Under the pieces are notes generated by a model that saw only the letters and a list, made by a program, of their open reading frames with translations, had not been told where the DNA came from and searched no databases. Of a stretch of DNA of 64,000 nt, positions 49,950 to 61,480 are shown piece by piece. The position numbers and the translations under genes were made by a program. The stretch comes from Selaginella tamariscina (Eukaryota > Streptophyta > Lycopodiopsida > Selaginellales > Selaginellaceae), in assembly GCA_003024785.1 (NCBI GenBank), contig PUQB01000027.1:316036-380035 (forward strand), given 5' to 3'. Each line of letters starts with the position of its first letter. Position 1 is the first letter of the stretch.

Positions 49950-50780
49950 GCGGGATTAATCCCGCCCACGACTCCTCCGACGAGGAACGATGGCGGGATT
50001 AATCCCCCGGACTCACCCTTCGGAGTGAGTCGGCGGGATTAATCCCGCCGTCGACTCTACCCCATCGGAGAGGGCGGGATTAATCCCGCCGCCATTCCCT
50101 CTCGGAGGAGATCGGCGGGATTAATGCCGCCGACTCCCCAGAGAAGTCGCGGGATTAATCCGCCGCCGATTCCTCCTACGAGGAAGAATCGGCGGGATTA
50201 ATCCCGCCGGACTCCCTCCGAGAGGAAGACGGCGGGATTAATCCCGCGCGATCTTCTCGTCGGGAGAGTGGCGGGATTAATCCGCCGCAATCCCTCGAAG
50301 GAAGAGGGCGGGATTAATCCCGCCCCAAACTCGACGAGAATAGGCGGCGGGATTAATCCCGCCCACAACACTGACGGAGAATAGGGGGGATTAATCCCGC
50401 CCACAACTTTGACGACGGGGAATAAGCAGCGGGATTAATCCGCCCACAACTCTCTTCCGAAACTATGATTTGAAAGAGATTCGGGATGAATCCTCCCACA
50501 AATATTTAAAACAAGAAAGTGGTGGCGAGATTAATCCCGCCACCCCTTCTCTGCCTCCTAAAATGGTTGGCGAGATTAATCCCGATAACTCTTTCTAATA
50601 AATTCAAGTAACTCTTTATCAGTTAGAGAGTTATCGACGGGATTAATCCCGCCGCTCTTTTTAAGAGGTGGAGAAGCATTGTCCGAACTAATTCTGTCAT
50701 AGTATCAAAGAGATGGTGGCGGGATTAATCCCGCCACCTCTTCAAAGAGGCGAAAAGAAATGGCCGGATTAATCCCGCCG
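49950..50780. repeat. Intron-borne palindrome array, right copy
   Basis: About 19 units of GGCGGGATTAATCCCGCC or variants, mostly 38-43 bp apart and looser toward 50470-50760. Many cores are perfect inverted repeats of 14-18 bp. The array lies in the first intron of the minus-strand transposase-like gene (49802-50942). It is the inverted counterpart of 31424-32165, although linkers and unit counts have drifted. Confidence 0.9.
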
Positions 50781-52800
50781 CCCGGCTAACGAGAATATTA
50801 ATTAGAAGTATATTAAACGGGATAAATCCCTAACAAATATATTGTAATCCTAATGCATTCCTAAATCCCTAAATTCTAAATTTAAAGAGAATGTAAGAAA
50901 GTGAATCTTTATAATATATCTAAATTTGTTTATAATACTTACTTGTAAACAGCACTGAAGGCGCCGTGCTTTCCTATAAACAATAACGCACCAGTTTAAT
51001 GTGCTCCTGAGCTGATCACTAAGAAGAAAAAAGAAAATCTGAAGAGTGAAAATAAAGAAATGAAGAAACCCTTGCCGGAAAAGAACCAAATCTGAATTTG
51101 AGTGGAAAATTAAATGCATTTTCAAATTTACATGTCAGACCGACAATACTTATGTCAGAAATTCAAAAGTTTTGAAAATAACAAAAAAGAAAATTTAAGA
51201 TGATTGAAACAAATACCAACATTGACATATATACTCTCCAATTCCAATGATGTTTTAAAATTGCATTTAATGTCATTCAAGTGCTTCAAGCTGTTTAATA
51301 TTACAAAATTTTTATAATTATTTACATTCATAATATTCTAGTATATATTATTAGTTTATATATATATATATATACACTAATACAATAAATAAATTGATAT
51401 ATTATTATGTATCATTTAAAATATATTCATAGTCTGTTTATTATTATTATTTTCTTAATTACTCGAGTAATTAATTTACATTTCCTAATATTAATGGGAT
51501 ATTCTTTATATTTTCTTAATATTAAGAATATTCCAATATTAAACATGATTATCATAATTAAATTAGTCTTATTCTTAATTATCTCAGTAATTATTCTACA
51601 TTTGTATATATTAATGGGATTTTCTCAATTAATTTGTTATTATTTCAAGAATATTCTATGTTAAACCTTATTATCAATATTAAATTAATATATATTATTA
51701 AACTATATATGACTATATATTAGATAAAATGATGTATTATTATGTATAATTTAAAATATGTTCATAGTGTGTATATTAATATCATTTTCTTAATTACTTA
51801 AGTAATTAATCTTCTTTATATTAATGCGATATTCCTTATTATTTTCTTATTATTCCAAGAATATTCAATATTAAACATGATTATCATAATTAATTTAGTT
51901 AATTATTTCAGTACTTGATCTACATTTGTATATATTAATGGGATTTTCTCAATTAATTTCTTATTATTTTCAAGATATTCTAATGTTAAACCTTATTATC
52001 AATATTAAATTAATATATATTATTAAAATTATATATGGCTATATATTAAATAAAATTATATATTATTATGTATAATTTAAAATATGTTCATATGTGTTTA
52101 TTAATATTATTTTCTTAATTATTCGATGTTTGTTTTGCACACATATATAAACACAATCATAAATTATATATCACACATTAGAAGCACTTACAGAGACACA
52201 TATGCACACACATGCACATTGCCTTAAACCAAACTTAGAAATTATATGTTGCTTCTTTATATGTATGTCTGTGTGTATACACGTGTGTATGTATATATGT
52301 GTACTAATATATGCAATGTGTACGATTTTCATTTGTTAACACTTTATCTTTTCTCTCATACATACACAGTGTCACCATGCATAATCCCTTCTCTCATACA
52401 TACACACCATGCATGATTATGATCCATAATATGTAGCATGTCTTCTCTCATACATACACACCATGCATGATCATGATCTATATTAATATGTACTAATATG
52501 TATGTATGTCTATGTGTAAATATACGTGTGTATATATGTATCGCTACACATGAAACTTTAACACTCTTATGGATACACACATGTTAAACCCTGCATGATT
52601 TTTATTCTTGGGGTGTATGTGATACATCCATGCACACGCACACGCTGATAATATAATAAAAGAATATTTGTTTAGGGCAAATCTATAGTTTATTTTTTTT
52701 AGGGTTTAAATATATTCTTAGAAGGAATATTCGATTAGGGTTAATATAATTCTATTCCTTTTAGGGTTTTAATATATTCCTAGGGTTTCAAGAAGTAAGG
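50781..52800. other. AT-rich zone of the right element with ~330-bp tandem repeats
   Basis: A unit beginning 'tatgta(t/a)(c/a)atttaaaatat' starts near 51407, 51738 and 52068, so at least two full tandem copies are present. The left arm has one fewer. The short hydrophobic reading frames here come from the AT-rich repeat. Telomere-like 'tttagggttt' words occur near 52700-52790. Confidence 0.6.
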
Positions 52801-53609
52801 CGGCAGTTGTGAAATCTCTTCTCTCTTTCACACACAGGTGAGATCTCTCTCTCTCTCTCACGCACTCCTGAGTTTATTTATTTATTTTTATTCACATATA
52901 TATTTATTGTGTGTGTATCTTAATAATATAATTTAGATCTCTATCTCTCGCACACACACGCACACTCGTATACATATATACACACAGATATATATATATA
53001 TATATATATATCTGTGTGTTTGTGTTTGTGTATTTGTTATAATTATATTAATTTATTAATTTTATGTCTTGCACACGCATGCACACTCCTGTATAATTCT
53101 ATTTATTTATCTATTTCTCGCACACACATGCACACCCCTATACATACACACAACACACACACAACACACATGTGTGTGTATATCTGTATAATTTTATTGA
53201 TTTGTTAATTGTATCTCTCACACACACATGCACACTCCTGTATATATGTGTGCGTGTGTGTGTGTGTGTTTGTTTATTCTGTATGATTTTATTTGTTTCA
53301 CACACGCATACACACGATATACATATACACACACACATATATATATACCTATGTACATATTACATACATATATTATGTGTACCAATATCTGTATAATTTT
53401 ATTTATTTATCTATCTCCACACACCCGCACCTCCTGTAATACATATACATATACATATACATGTGTGTGTGTAATGTATAATTTAATTTATTTAGCACAC
53501 ACATACGATATACATATACATATACATATGTGTGTGTATCAGTATAATTTTATCTGATTTGTCTATCTCTGGCACACACACGCACTCTCCTACACACACA
53601 TATACATAC

Positions 53610-53645
<36 letters not shown>
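52801..53645. repeat. Composite microsatellite block, right copy
   Basis: Reverse complement of the 28211-29175 block: TA, TATG, CA and TG tracts joined by 'aatttatttatctatctctcgcacacac' type words. It ends in a (TG)n run at 53618-53645 directly beside two palindromes. Confidence 0.8.
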
Positions 53646-53649
<4 letters not shown>

Positions 53650-53712
53650 CGGCGGGATTAATCCCGCCGTTATTGGTTAGCCCCTCGGCAGCGGGATTAA
53701 TCTCGCCGCCCT
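53650..53712. repeat. Two palindrome units next to the cargo gene
   Basis: GGCGGGATTAATCCCGCCG at about 53650 and GCGGGATTAATCTCGCCG at about 53690, with the linker 'ttattggttagcccctc' that also occurs (reversed) in the outer array at 28130-28190. A third, weaker unit (GGGCGGGATTTATCTCGCC) lies at 54457 in a possible intron of the cargo gene. Confidence 0.85.
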
Positions 53713-53723
53713 TTAGGCATGCT

Positions 53724-56129
53724 ATCACGTTCAATTTGTTTAGAAAATTTCGGGAGCTAGAAGAGTGTGCCGAGAACATTAGAACAGCATCAATCAGGGA
53801 TCACACATGTTGATTCAAATTGTAGAAGAAAATCCTCGATCGTTTTGTCAGCTGCACCTGTGGCATCTCATGCTGCAATAAGCCATAAGGAAATGATGTT
53901 GAATGATAGGATTTACGAGTGTAGGGTTAAGTATTGCAGTGTCAACCCAAACTTCAATTACATGCCACTCAACCAGGAATGTGTAGCTGAGCTCATGGAG
54001 AAGATGACGATTCTTACATGTTCCACATAATGCTGTTTTATGCGCATACTATAAGAGAAACAAAGGTGCTGACAAAGTGTGGATCACAACCGGAACAAAT
54101 GGGGAAGGTTCAGACGGAGAATAGAAAATCAATTAAGTACTACATCATTAGTGGCACACACAATAACGGCAGCCCAACGACTTCTCGACGAACACAACAA
54201 AGGAACGATGGCAACAAAATTTTCGAGCATACCGTGAGAAGTTGACAAAAGATCGGCGTTTTTAGCGAAGCCGAATTCACAATCGAGCAGTACCATAAAT
54301 CGGCGGAATGGGACGCTGCAGACACCAACCACTACAACAGCAAAATATGGGAGAAGTTCAAACACACGCGAGCCGTGTGGGAATCTCTTCAGCGACCACA
54401 AAGAGCTACCGCAGGAAATACACAATCTGCGGACTACCGGGTAAGCAAATTGTTTGGGCGGGATTTATCTCGCCGGTATATTAATCTGTCTTTTTTTTCA
54501 AGAGTTGAAGAAATTGTAGCAGTTGATTTTGCCCAGGTGGGCGGGAAGGAAACATCCTTTTTGATGATGTTGATTTCTTGTCCCGAGGATAGGATCTTTG
54601 CCAAATGGTTGGGGATTATGGAATCCTTTGCAAAAGGAACACTGAAGAAGAAGCAGACAAGTGAAGGGAGCCCTCAGAGAAGTCTGCAAAGAAACCCAGT
54701 AAGACGCCGAAGCTAAGTCTGTTCAATTATAAAGGATGTAGACAACGATTTCAAGCTCACATGGTTGAAGCCTTTAAATGGAACAACGATGGAGGAGATG
54801 GAAGTCTTGGCTGATTTGGTGATTGATGGCAAATTACAGATTAACAACAGCAGCCCACCTCTCCTTTTCATCTCAAGGCAATGGAGTTGAAGACGGTCAG
54901 GCACTTCAAGGAGTGGTTGGGAATACACTGCCACAAACTGGGTTGGACCTCGGCTTCAACATACGAAGAGGTCAGAAATATTTGCATGTGACAAACGATG
55001 ATATGCTTGTCGAATGGGTGAATCAATCGGAAGATCTGGGCAAGAATCTATTGCACGCCAACGCCAAAAGGAGAACATTGCGATGACGCCTTCTCTTATG
55101 GCAGTCCTTCAGCAGCGGAGAACCGAGTTGAACCTTATAAAGGAGGATGCTACGAATCACGACAAGCCCTATGTTTGTTGTTGGATTCGGAGACTTTATG
55201 GGGTACCATCACTGCTTGTAGGAAACCGTTTCAATTGTTCGTGATGGATCGGCGGGTGTCAAAAAATCCTTCGACAGACAGGACACTAGAGGATTTGGTG
55301 GAGAAACTTAGCCGTGCAAGCATGTACAAAGAAGGTATTTATTATTGAATTCATACTTGCACTCTTGACTGATATCTACGTTTTCAGGTATTTATTTCTT
55401 GATTCTTGCTCATGTCACCGATACCTTTGCCTTCGCCTTTGCCAAGAGAATAAACATCGTTGGACAGGATTTTATATGAATGATGCTGATCCGAAGTGCA
55501 TTGATTCGGTTGTTCACTTGGTTGTTAGGAATGCGCCAAACAATTTCAAACTTCCAAATGACTGGCCAGGCATCTGTTTGCACTCCAACGGCCCTGAACC
55601 TCCATCCGATACACGATAGCTGAGAGTGACGTATTCGGCAATGTACGTTATCCAAACATTACAAGTCAAGCGGCACGGAGCATCGTCAACTTGATCAGGG
55701 GTCCTCACAGTGATGCGTGGGTTTTTGACTACTGCACTAGGGGGTCCGTCTTGAAGGAGTGTTACCTTCGGATACATGTGTTTGCCGTTGAAAAGGATAA
55801 GACCATGGTTGAGGACCTGAACAAGTGGATAGAGAGGTTCTCAACTGACTACCCCAACGAACCCATAAGGAGTATTTGAGAAAGTTCCCTCCGATAAGTG
55901 CGATAGCTCTGAAGACGAATCTGGTTCAATGTCGGAGTCTGAGGACGAACTTCAATCAGATATTAGACCGGAAGTTATCTCGAGGAGTACAGAACATTCA
56001 CACACTCCATTACCCATGGAAACATCAACAGAAGATATGGAAGATCTTGAACCATCTCACAAGCGGCTTAGACCTTCTTCGCCTCACTCAGAAGGTAATA
56101 GCGAAGAAGAATTGTTAATGAGTTCTTAG
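53724..56129 (+). pseudogene. Cargo gene with beta-class methyltransferase features, broken
   Basis: Readable segments in order: HKEMMLNDRIYE (~53890), LNQECVAELMEKM (~53970), VQTENRKSIKYYIISG (~54105), VEEIVAVDFAQVGG (~54505), DVDNDFKLTWLKPLNGTTM (~54728), FKEWLGIHCHKLGW (~54908), YFLILAHVTDTFAF (~55388) and an acidic tail (SESEDE...) ending at TAG 56129. Residues from 55660 to 55850 resemble motifs X and I of beta-class N6-adenine/N4-cytosine methyltransferases: SIVNLIRGPHSDAWVFDYC, then TRGSVLKECY and FAVEKDKTMVEDLNKW. The usual D-x-F-x-G-x-G has become D-Y-C-T-R-G-S. No clear DPPY motif was found. Possible introns are 54441-54502 (containing one palindrome) and 55336-55387. Several frameshifts show it is inactive. 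The assignment is an inference from motif order. Confidence 0.4.
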
Positions 56130-56619
56130 AGTGACGAATAGTTGTAAATGAGTGTAACATAAGGCATTTTTGTATATTTCGTTTATATTTGTACAGAAAA
56201 TAAATTCTCAAGGATTAATGAAGCTTTTAGTTCAAACATGGGTCACACATTAACAAGGTAAATAATATACCTTGATAATTTTAAGGTCAGCTAATTATCA
56301 TTTTGCAGATGTAATGAAACATTGAGAACATGGATTTTCAGCATTGCATGAGGTAAGAGAGGGGTTTGGCGACAATTTCTTGTGCCACATGTCAGAATGA
56401 CAGAGTTCATGCAGGAAATGGATAATAATGCAGCTCAAAACATCGTTACCATGGGGGCCACTTCAGTTTTTTCATCATCATTTTTATTGGCTTCAGTTCC
56501 GAAATCAATTTCTTCAGCGCATGCAATATCTGAATCTTGTAAGGATGATGTACAATTAAATGATAAAGGGATAGGCAACGAGTAGTGCAACGGATAAATG
56601 TGAAAGGGAGCAAACAAGT

Positions 56620-57306
56620 GATTTGCAAAGTATTCAAGAGGCAACGCTATCCATGTTACTCATGGCCATATTGTGTTGTTGGATGTCAATGGTGTTCTGC
56701 TTCATCGACAAAGGCCCGAGGATAGGAAAAAAGAAATCAAACAAGGAGATTTCATTCCTTGTCATGGTAAATTTCGATATGATATTATTTTTCGTCCAGG
56801 GTTGGATCGTCTCTTTCAAAAGCTTAAGGAGATGGGTGCGCTTGTGGGGATTTGGTCATGCATGCAGATTCAACTTAACACCGCTGTTGAATTTGCTTAA
56901 AAACATTGTAGTGTTGCAGAAGAGGTGATTCGTAAAGATTGGATTTTTGACCAGCGAATATGTTATAAACCTCTCGAATTTCACAATATAAGAAAGGAAA
57001 GCAAGCCATACTTCTTCAAGAATGAAAGAATAATTGGGACTCATGGGGAGATCAGTCGCTTAAGGATAATGAAGAATGCACATATCTTAGTAGTAGACGA
57101 CTCTCCTCAGAAGGCTATGCTCAACCAAAACATTGCTTGTATTCATCCAATCACTTTCGATCCATATTCTGATACGATATCATGGATGAGCTAGTGAACT
57201 ACTTGGATACGTGCCTCAGAAAGAAGAATCTCGAAAATTTTTGTGAGCAGTATCCACCGTATCAAACATTTCCTGAAGCTTTTCTTTCTCGTGATTTTGA
57301 ATTTTA
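56620..57306 (+). pseudogene. FCP1/CTD-type HAD phosphatase-like gene, broken
   Basis: A haloacid-dehalogenase fold of the NLI-interacting/FCP1 group, which dephosphorylates Ser/Thr residues such as those of the RNA polymerase II tail. Motif I reads LLDVNGVLLH (~56674); the usual DxDxT/V has Asn at the second acid. Motif II lies in GALVGIWSCM (~56840) and motif III in HILVVDDSPQKAMLN (~57080). After the domain, YLDTCLRKKNLENF and a stop at 57304 follow. An in-frame TAA at 56898 and a +1 frameshift near 57177 break the frame. An open segment upstream (56382-56585) may be the old N-terminus, separated from the domain by stops. It lies inside the TIR element, downstream of the methyltransferase-like gene and on the same strand. 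Confidence 0.65.
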
Positions 57307-57852
57307 AAATGAAGGATAGCAACCGGGCGCTTTATAATATTATTCTTAAGGAACGTCATTTTTAGATGAGCCTTTATGCAGACCTTCTTATTACATCTTA
57401 TGTATTAACAAGGATGGCAACTCCCAATTGCATTCGTGAGAGTGTTAAGGTGGTGGCAACAACATCAAGATATTGACCAAAATGATTTGATTAATCCGGA
57501 GAGTGATGATTTAGACAAAATGAGAGATTTTCTGTATGGTTAGGAAGAAAGTATTTATAAATAAATTAACATGTTGATAAGAAATGATTTCATTTGTAAT
57601 TATGTTTGATAGTATTTCTTCATTATTGTAAACTATTTTTAGAATAATATGAATATTCTAAGATATTTTAGGAATATTCCTTACTAAGTAAGGTTATTGA
57701 AGGATTAATTAATTAATTAATTAATTAATATTTAAGGCTTAATTACATATTAATTAAATGATTAATTAATAATTAAAACTTAAGTATTAATTAGTAATTT
57801 ATTTATATTCCCATTTTCACGTATCATGCCCACTTTAGTTACAACGTGCATA
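57307..57852 (+). other. Right subterminal region and terminus of the TIR element
   Basis: One frame near 57410-57545 reads QLPIAFVRVLRWWQQHQDID and a following acidic stretch to a stop, possibly a further coding relic. AT-rich DNA with TTAA-rich repeats follows. The terminus CATGCCCACTTTAGTTACAA then CGTGCATA ends at 57852. Confidence 0.5.
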
Positions 57853-57855
57853 TGT

Positions 57856-59727
57856 TCATATTTCAAATCAACTTTGTAAGAAGCTGGACCTAGAGAGTAA
57901 GAGATTTGTGTTTGTTAAATATGCTAACGATGGGGAACACAGTTGCAAAGGGTATAAGCTTTGGGATCCCATCACCAAAGCCACCCTCGTTAGGATTGAT
58001 GTCATCTTTGTTGAAGATGATTTTACTCATGACACAAAGCAGTCAACATCTACGCAGTTCATCAATGATGACCTTTTTGTACCTGTCATTTCATTTGAAT
58101 TTTGGGACTATGATGATAATGGGGGAGCTCAATTTTGCAGAGATGATGCTAGGCCCGAGCACACGTTGAAGGAGGAGATGCTCTAATTGATGCACTAACA
58201 CTTGACAAACTTGTAGCGGTTCCACCTATGCGTCGCAGGGCATGCCTAACCCTGTTGAGATTCTTGATGGCCCACATATGCGAAGGCCATCTTGGAAAGT
58301 TTTGGAGGATGCCACATGACAAAGATGAATTGTGCATGTTTGTGAATAAGAACATTTCGTGGACGTATGAGGAAGTTGTGCATGGCCCTAATTCCTAGTT
58401 TTGGTGAATGGTCATCTAAGATGAAATGGATTCTCTTCTTGAGAATCACGAGTTTGAAGTTTGCAATGCCCCAAACAGTCACAAACTCGTGGACTTCAAG
58501 CGAGTATTCAAGATGACCCATGATCGCTACAAGGCTTGGCTTGTAGTTAAGTGTTTCACATGAAGATGACAAGCATTTGAACCATCTTGGCTCTTGCAAA
58601 GCTCAAAATTGGAAAGTCCATCAAATGGATATGAAGACCACCTTCCTTCATGGCCAACTGGAGAGAGAAATCTTTATGTAGATCCATGCTAGTTTCCTTG
58701 GTCATGGAGATCGCTGCAAAGTATGGAGGCTTTGCAAGGCTTTGTATGGATTGAAACAATCATCACATGTATGGTACCAAAAATTCAATGAAGCCTTATG
58801 CAAATAAGGTTTTCATCATGCTGCTGCCAACTCGAATGTTTATGTGAAGGACGAGGGAGAGGCTATGCTTGTCATGGCCTTGTATGTGGATGACTTGTTG
58901 ATCACTGGGGAGACAAACTAGCCATTCAGGCCTTAAAGGCCACACTCATTAGCACCTTTCAAATGAAAGATCTCAGTGAGGTATGCTCCTTCTTGGGTAT
59001 CTAGGTTGAGCGCAAGCCTATGCTTACTACCTTGAAAATCCAAGGTCAATATGTAGAGTTGCTCTAACGCTTCGGCCCGATGGCCATCCAATGCAAATGC
59101 TAATGGTAGTTGGTGCTGGGCCAAAGCTGGATGATGATATTCCCTATCACAGCTTGATTGGATGCTTGGCCCTTGCAATGTGGCCATATATATGTTATGC
59201 GACCATTGCACTGAGCCAGTTAGTGCAAAGCCACACACCAATCATTGGAAGACTACCAAACACATATTGTATACCTCAAAGGCATAGTGGACCATGGCTT
59301 GTGTTACTCTATGCAAGACATAGCTCTTGTGGGGCTACCATCAATTGGGCTAGTAAATGACAAAGTGTTGTATCACTCTTGTCTACTTAAGCGAAATATA
59401 TTGCCCTAACACGGGTTGCAAGGAGGTTGTGTGGCTAAAGCGGTTGATGGAGGATCTCGATAATCCTCAACCTAGGCCGATTACTAGATGGTGCGACAAC
59501 TATAGTAGCTTACCATGACCTAGAACCAATGTTTCATGGTCGTAATAAGCACATCCTCGTTCAATTCCCTTATGTGTGGAAATAAGTTGATGTAGGAGTA
59601 ATATGGATTGGCTACATGCTTACAGAGGAGATGCTCGTTGACATGTTCACTAAGCCATTGGGCCCTGACAAGTTCCTCTTGTTCAGGATTAGGCTTGGCT
59701 TATGCTAGCACTTGGCTTACAAGGGAG
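57856..59727 (+). pseudogene. Copia integrase C-terminus, RT and RNase H remnant
   Basis: The left edge encodes KGYKLWDPITKATLV and DVIFVED (57950-58020), the integrase-RT junction of Copia polyproteins. The RT is visible as MKTTFLHGQLEREIFM (~58630), LCKALYGLKQSSHVWYQKF (~58735) and ALYVDDLLITGE (58880, catalytic YVDD). RNase H and the tail follow as AKY/YCPNTGCKEVVWL near 59400 and DMFTKPLGPDKFLLF (~59641). Many stops and frameshifts occur. It abuts the TIR element at 57852. It lies on the opposite strand from the gag-protease piece at 37780-39182, so the two are not one intact element. Confidence 0.85.
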
Positions 59728-59770
59728 TGTTGGGAGTAATCCAAGTGACGCACATGCTACAGTGTTGGCT
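59721..59770 (+). repeat. Polypurine tract and start of a Copia 3' LTR
   Basis: AAGGGAG (59721-59727) is followed by TGTTGGGAGTAATCCAAGTG, a typical Copia LTR start, directly after the coding end. The LTR's far end was not identified. Confidence 0.5.
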
Positions 59771-60960
59771 CAAGTGACACATATGCTACAGTGCAAGGTG
59801 CTCAATTAACCTAAATTGGATTGCGAACAGTGGCAGACTATAGACAACGGCTCTTTCTATCATTTAGCACAAAAACTGCATCTACATGTATATGTAAAGA
59901 GAGAGCAAGAGAGAGGCACACACTTCTTGACATTGACTTTTAATACGATAGACAACTCTGCAAAACTCTTTTGAAAGAAAAAGACATGACCACCGAGCAC
60001 AATCTGAAAGAGCTTACATATCTCAAATGTGTAATGTGTATATGAGTATAGAGATCATATTTACATTGTAACGTATATATTTATAAATACAAAAAAAAAA
60101 GAATAGCAGAAACCATGCATATCTTTGTAAATGCTTAATATGTAATATTGCACAAATATATGCGTATTTAACTAGAAATACAAATACAATAGCTGATAAG
60201 AAATTGATCAGCCTTTTATTTTATTATTTTACTTTTTATATTGCTAACAATAAACTAGGTTAAAAAGTGTTTGAGATAAACTATAAAACTTTCTTGTTTG
60301 TGATTGTACTTGAAAATTATGTTTTTAGAACATTAATTCTTATGTTAATTTGTGTACAAAAAATTATCTAATAATGCAAAGATTAGTTTTCAGAATTTAA
60401 TTATAATAGTTTATGAAAATAAACGGATAGATATCTTTACACGAATTATAAATTTCAATCTGAGAATTTTGATACAATTATCTTTATTAACTTCCTCAAA
60501 TAATTATGTAAGAGAAAGCGATGTTCCTAAAGCCTGAAACTTAGATGTTTTTTAATCCCCACATAATAATAGCTTAGTTAACTTCGTTTTACAATAATAT
60601 AAACTGTAGAACAAGGATTTCCAATATAGTGTCTATCCAATTCTACAAATATTTACATTTTATAAGAATATTAATGTTTTGGAGTAGGGAAATGGTATAA
60701 TTCATAATTATTAACGCAAGTATTACACAAAGTTTACTTATATATGTGTGTATGTATGTAATTATATGTATATATATACATATTTATTATTATGCACATG
60801 CAACAATTTTAATAATAAATAATAATACATTAAATATTGTGTATATGTATATACATTGTATTCTTACATAATATTTACATGCAAAATGTACTTTTGAGTA
60901 TATTGTTACACTAATTAAGCAGTATACTCAAAAAAAATGTACATATAAATAAGAATTAAT
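59771..60960. other. AT-rich DNA, probably partly Copia LTR; no gene seen
   Basis: No coding pattern was recognised. A (TATG)n/(TA)n microsatellite lies near 60738-60780. Confidence 0.35.
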
Positions 60961-61313
60961 ATTGCCACCACACATTTTTGCTATTGCTACCACACCACAT
61001 CATACCATAGCTTTATTATTTTACAAATACATGAGCCTCATTATCTTATAGTGCCTTCCATCTTTTGTCTATCTTGACACGCTTTTTACAGTTTGCAAAT
61101 TTTTTCTTGTGCCACAAGTAAAGCAGGTGACACAATTGGAGGAAGACAACCATAATGGCACTAGCCAGTGCTGCATAGCTATCGGTTATCACGATCGCTG
61201 GAATCAGATCGCCAACAAAAATGGCATGGAACAGAGTGTACCATGTGGTGTGGTGTGGCAGCCTTGGTGGTGTGGTGTGGTGTAATGGCAATAACAAAAG
61301 TATGGGTGGCAAT
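60961..61313. mobile_element. Short MULE-like element with terminal inverted repeats
   Basis: The left end ATTGCCACCACACATTTTTG and the right end (reverse complement ATTGCCACCCATACTTTTGT) form imperfect inverted repeats that continue into CCACACCACA-rich DNA on both sides. The 353-bp unit encloses a transposase fragment and looks like an internally deleted Mutator-like element. No 9-bp target duplication was clear. Confidence 0.55.
61046..61235 (-). pseudogene. FAR1/MULE transposase fragment
   Basis: Read leftward: GDLIPAIVITDSYAALASAI, then VVFLQLCHLLYLWHKKKFAN. This matches the core of MULE/FAR1-type transposases (P-x-x-I-I-T-D ... A-I-x-x-V-F-P ... C-x-W-H). It carries the conserved Asp and the C/H-x-W-H element that follows. 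Only about 60 residues survive; the rest of the open frame upstream is low-complexity terminal repeat. Confidence 0.65.
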
Positions 61314-61480
61314 TCTCTATAAATAAAATAATATTTTAACTAATTAAGTAAAAACAATATATTTACATAACCGAGGCATTTGGGTTAACAATGGAGATGA
61401 TAGTTTAAAAACTTATTTCTCATTCCTTATGGAAGAGCTTTATATTTTAAGTAAGAAAATAAAATTTTCACATACTTTCA

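Larger units (their letters stand above)
46180..57852. mobile_element. Large TIR DNA element with transposase-like gene and cargo
   Basis: The left end TATGCAAGTTGTAACTAAAA and the right end (reverse complement TATGCACGTTGTAACTAAAG) agree at 26 of the first 28 bases. A TA dinucleotide borders both ends and may be a target duplication or part of the repeat. Contents from left to right: DUF7869-like gene (minus), palindrome-filled first intron, AT-rich zone, microsatellite block, two palindromes, a methyltransferase-like gene (plus) and an FCP1-like gene (plus). The right flank continues directly into a Copia integrase remnant, so the element appears to have landed near or in it. The left copy at 18212-35876 and the miniature copy at 559-797 share the ends. 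Confidence 0.65.

Noticed and set aside
61236..61312. N-terminal part of the MULE open frame (PPILLLLPLHHTTPPRLPHH)
   Set aside because: It is the translated CCACACCACA-rich terminal repeat, not protein. Only residues after it match the transposase.
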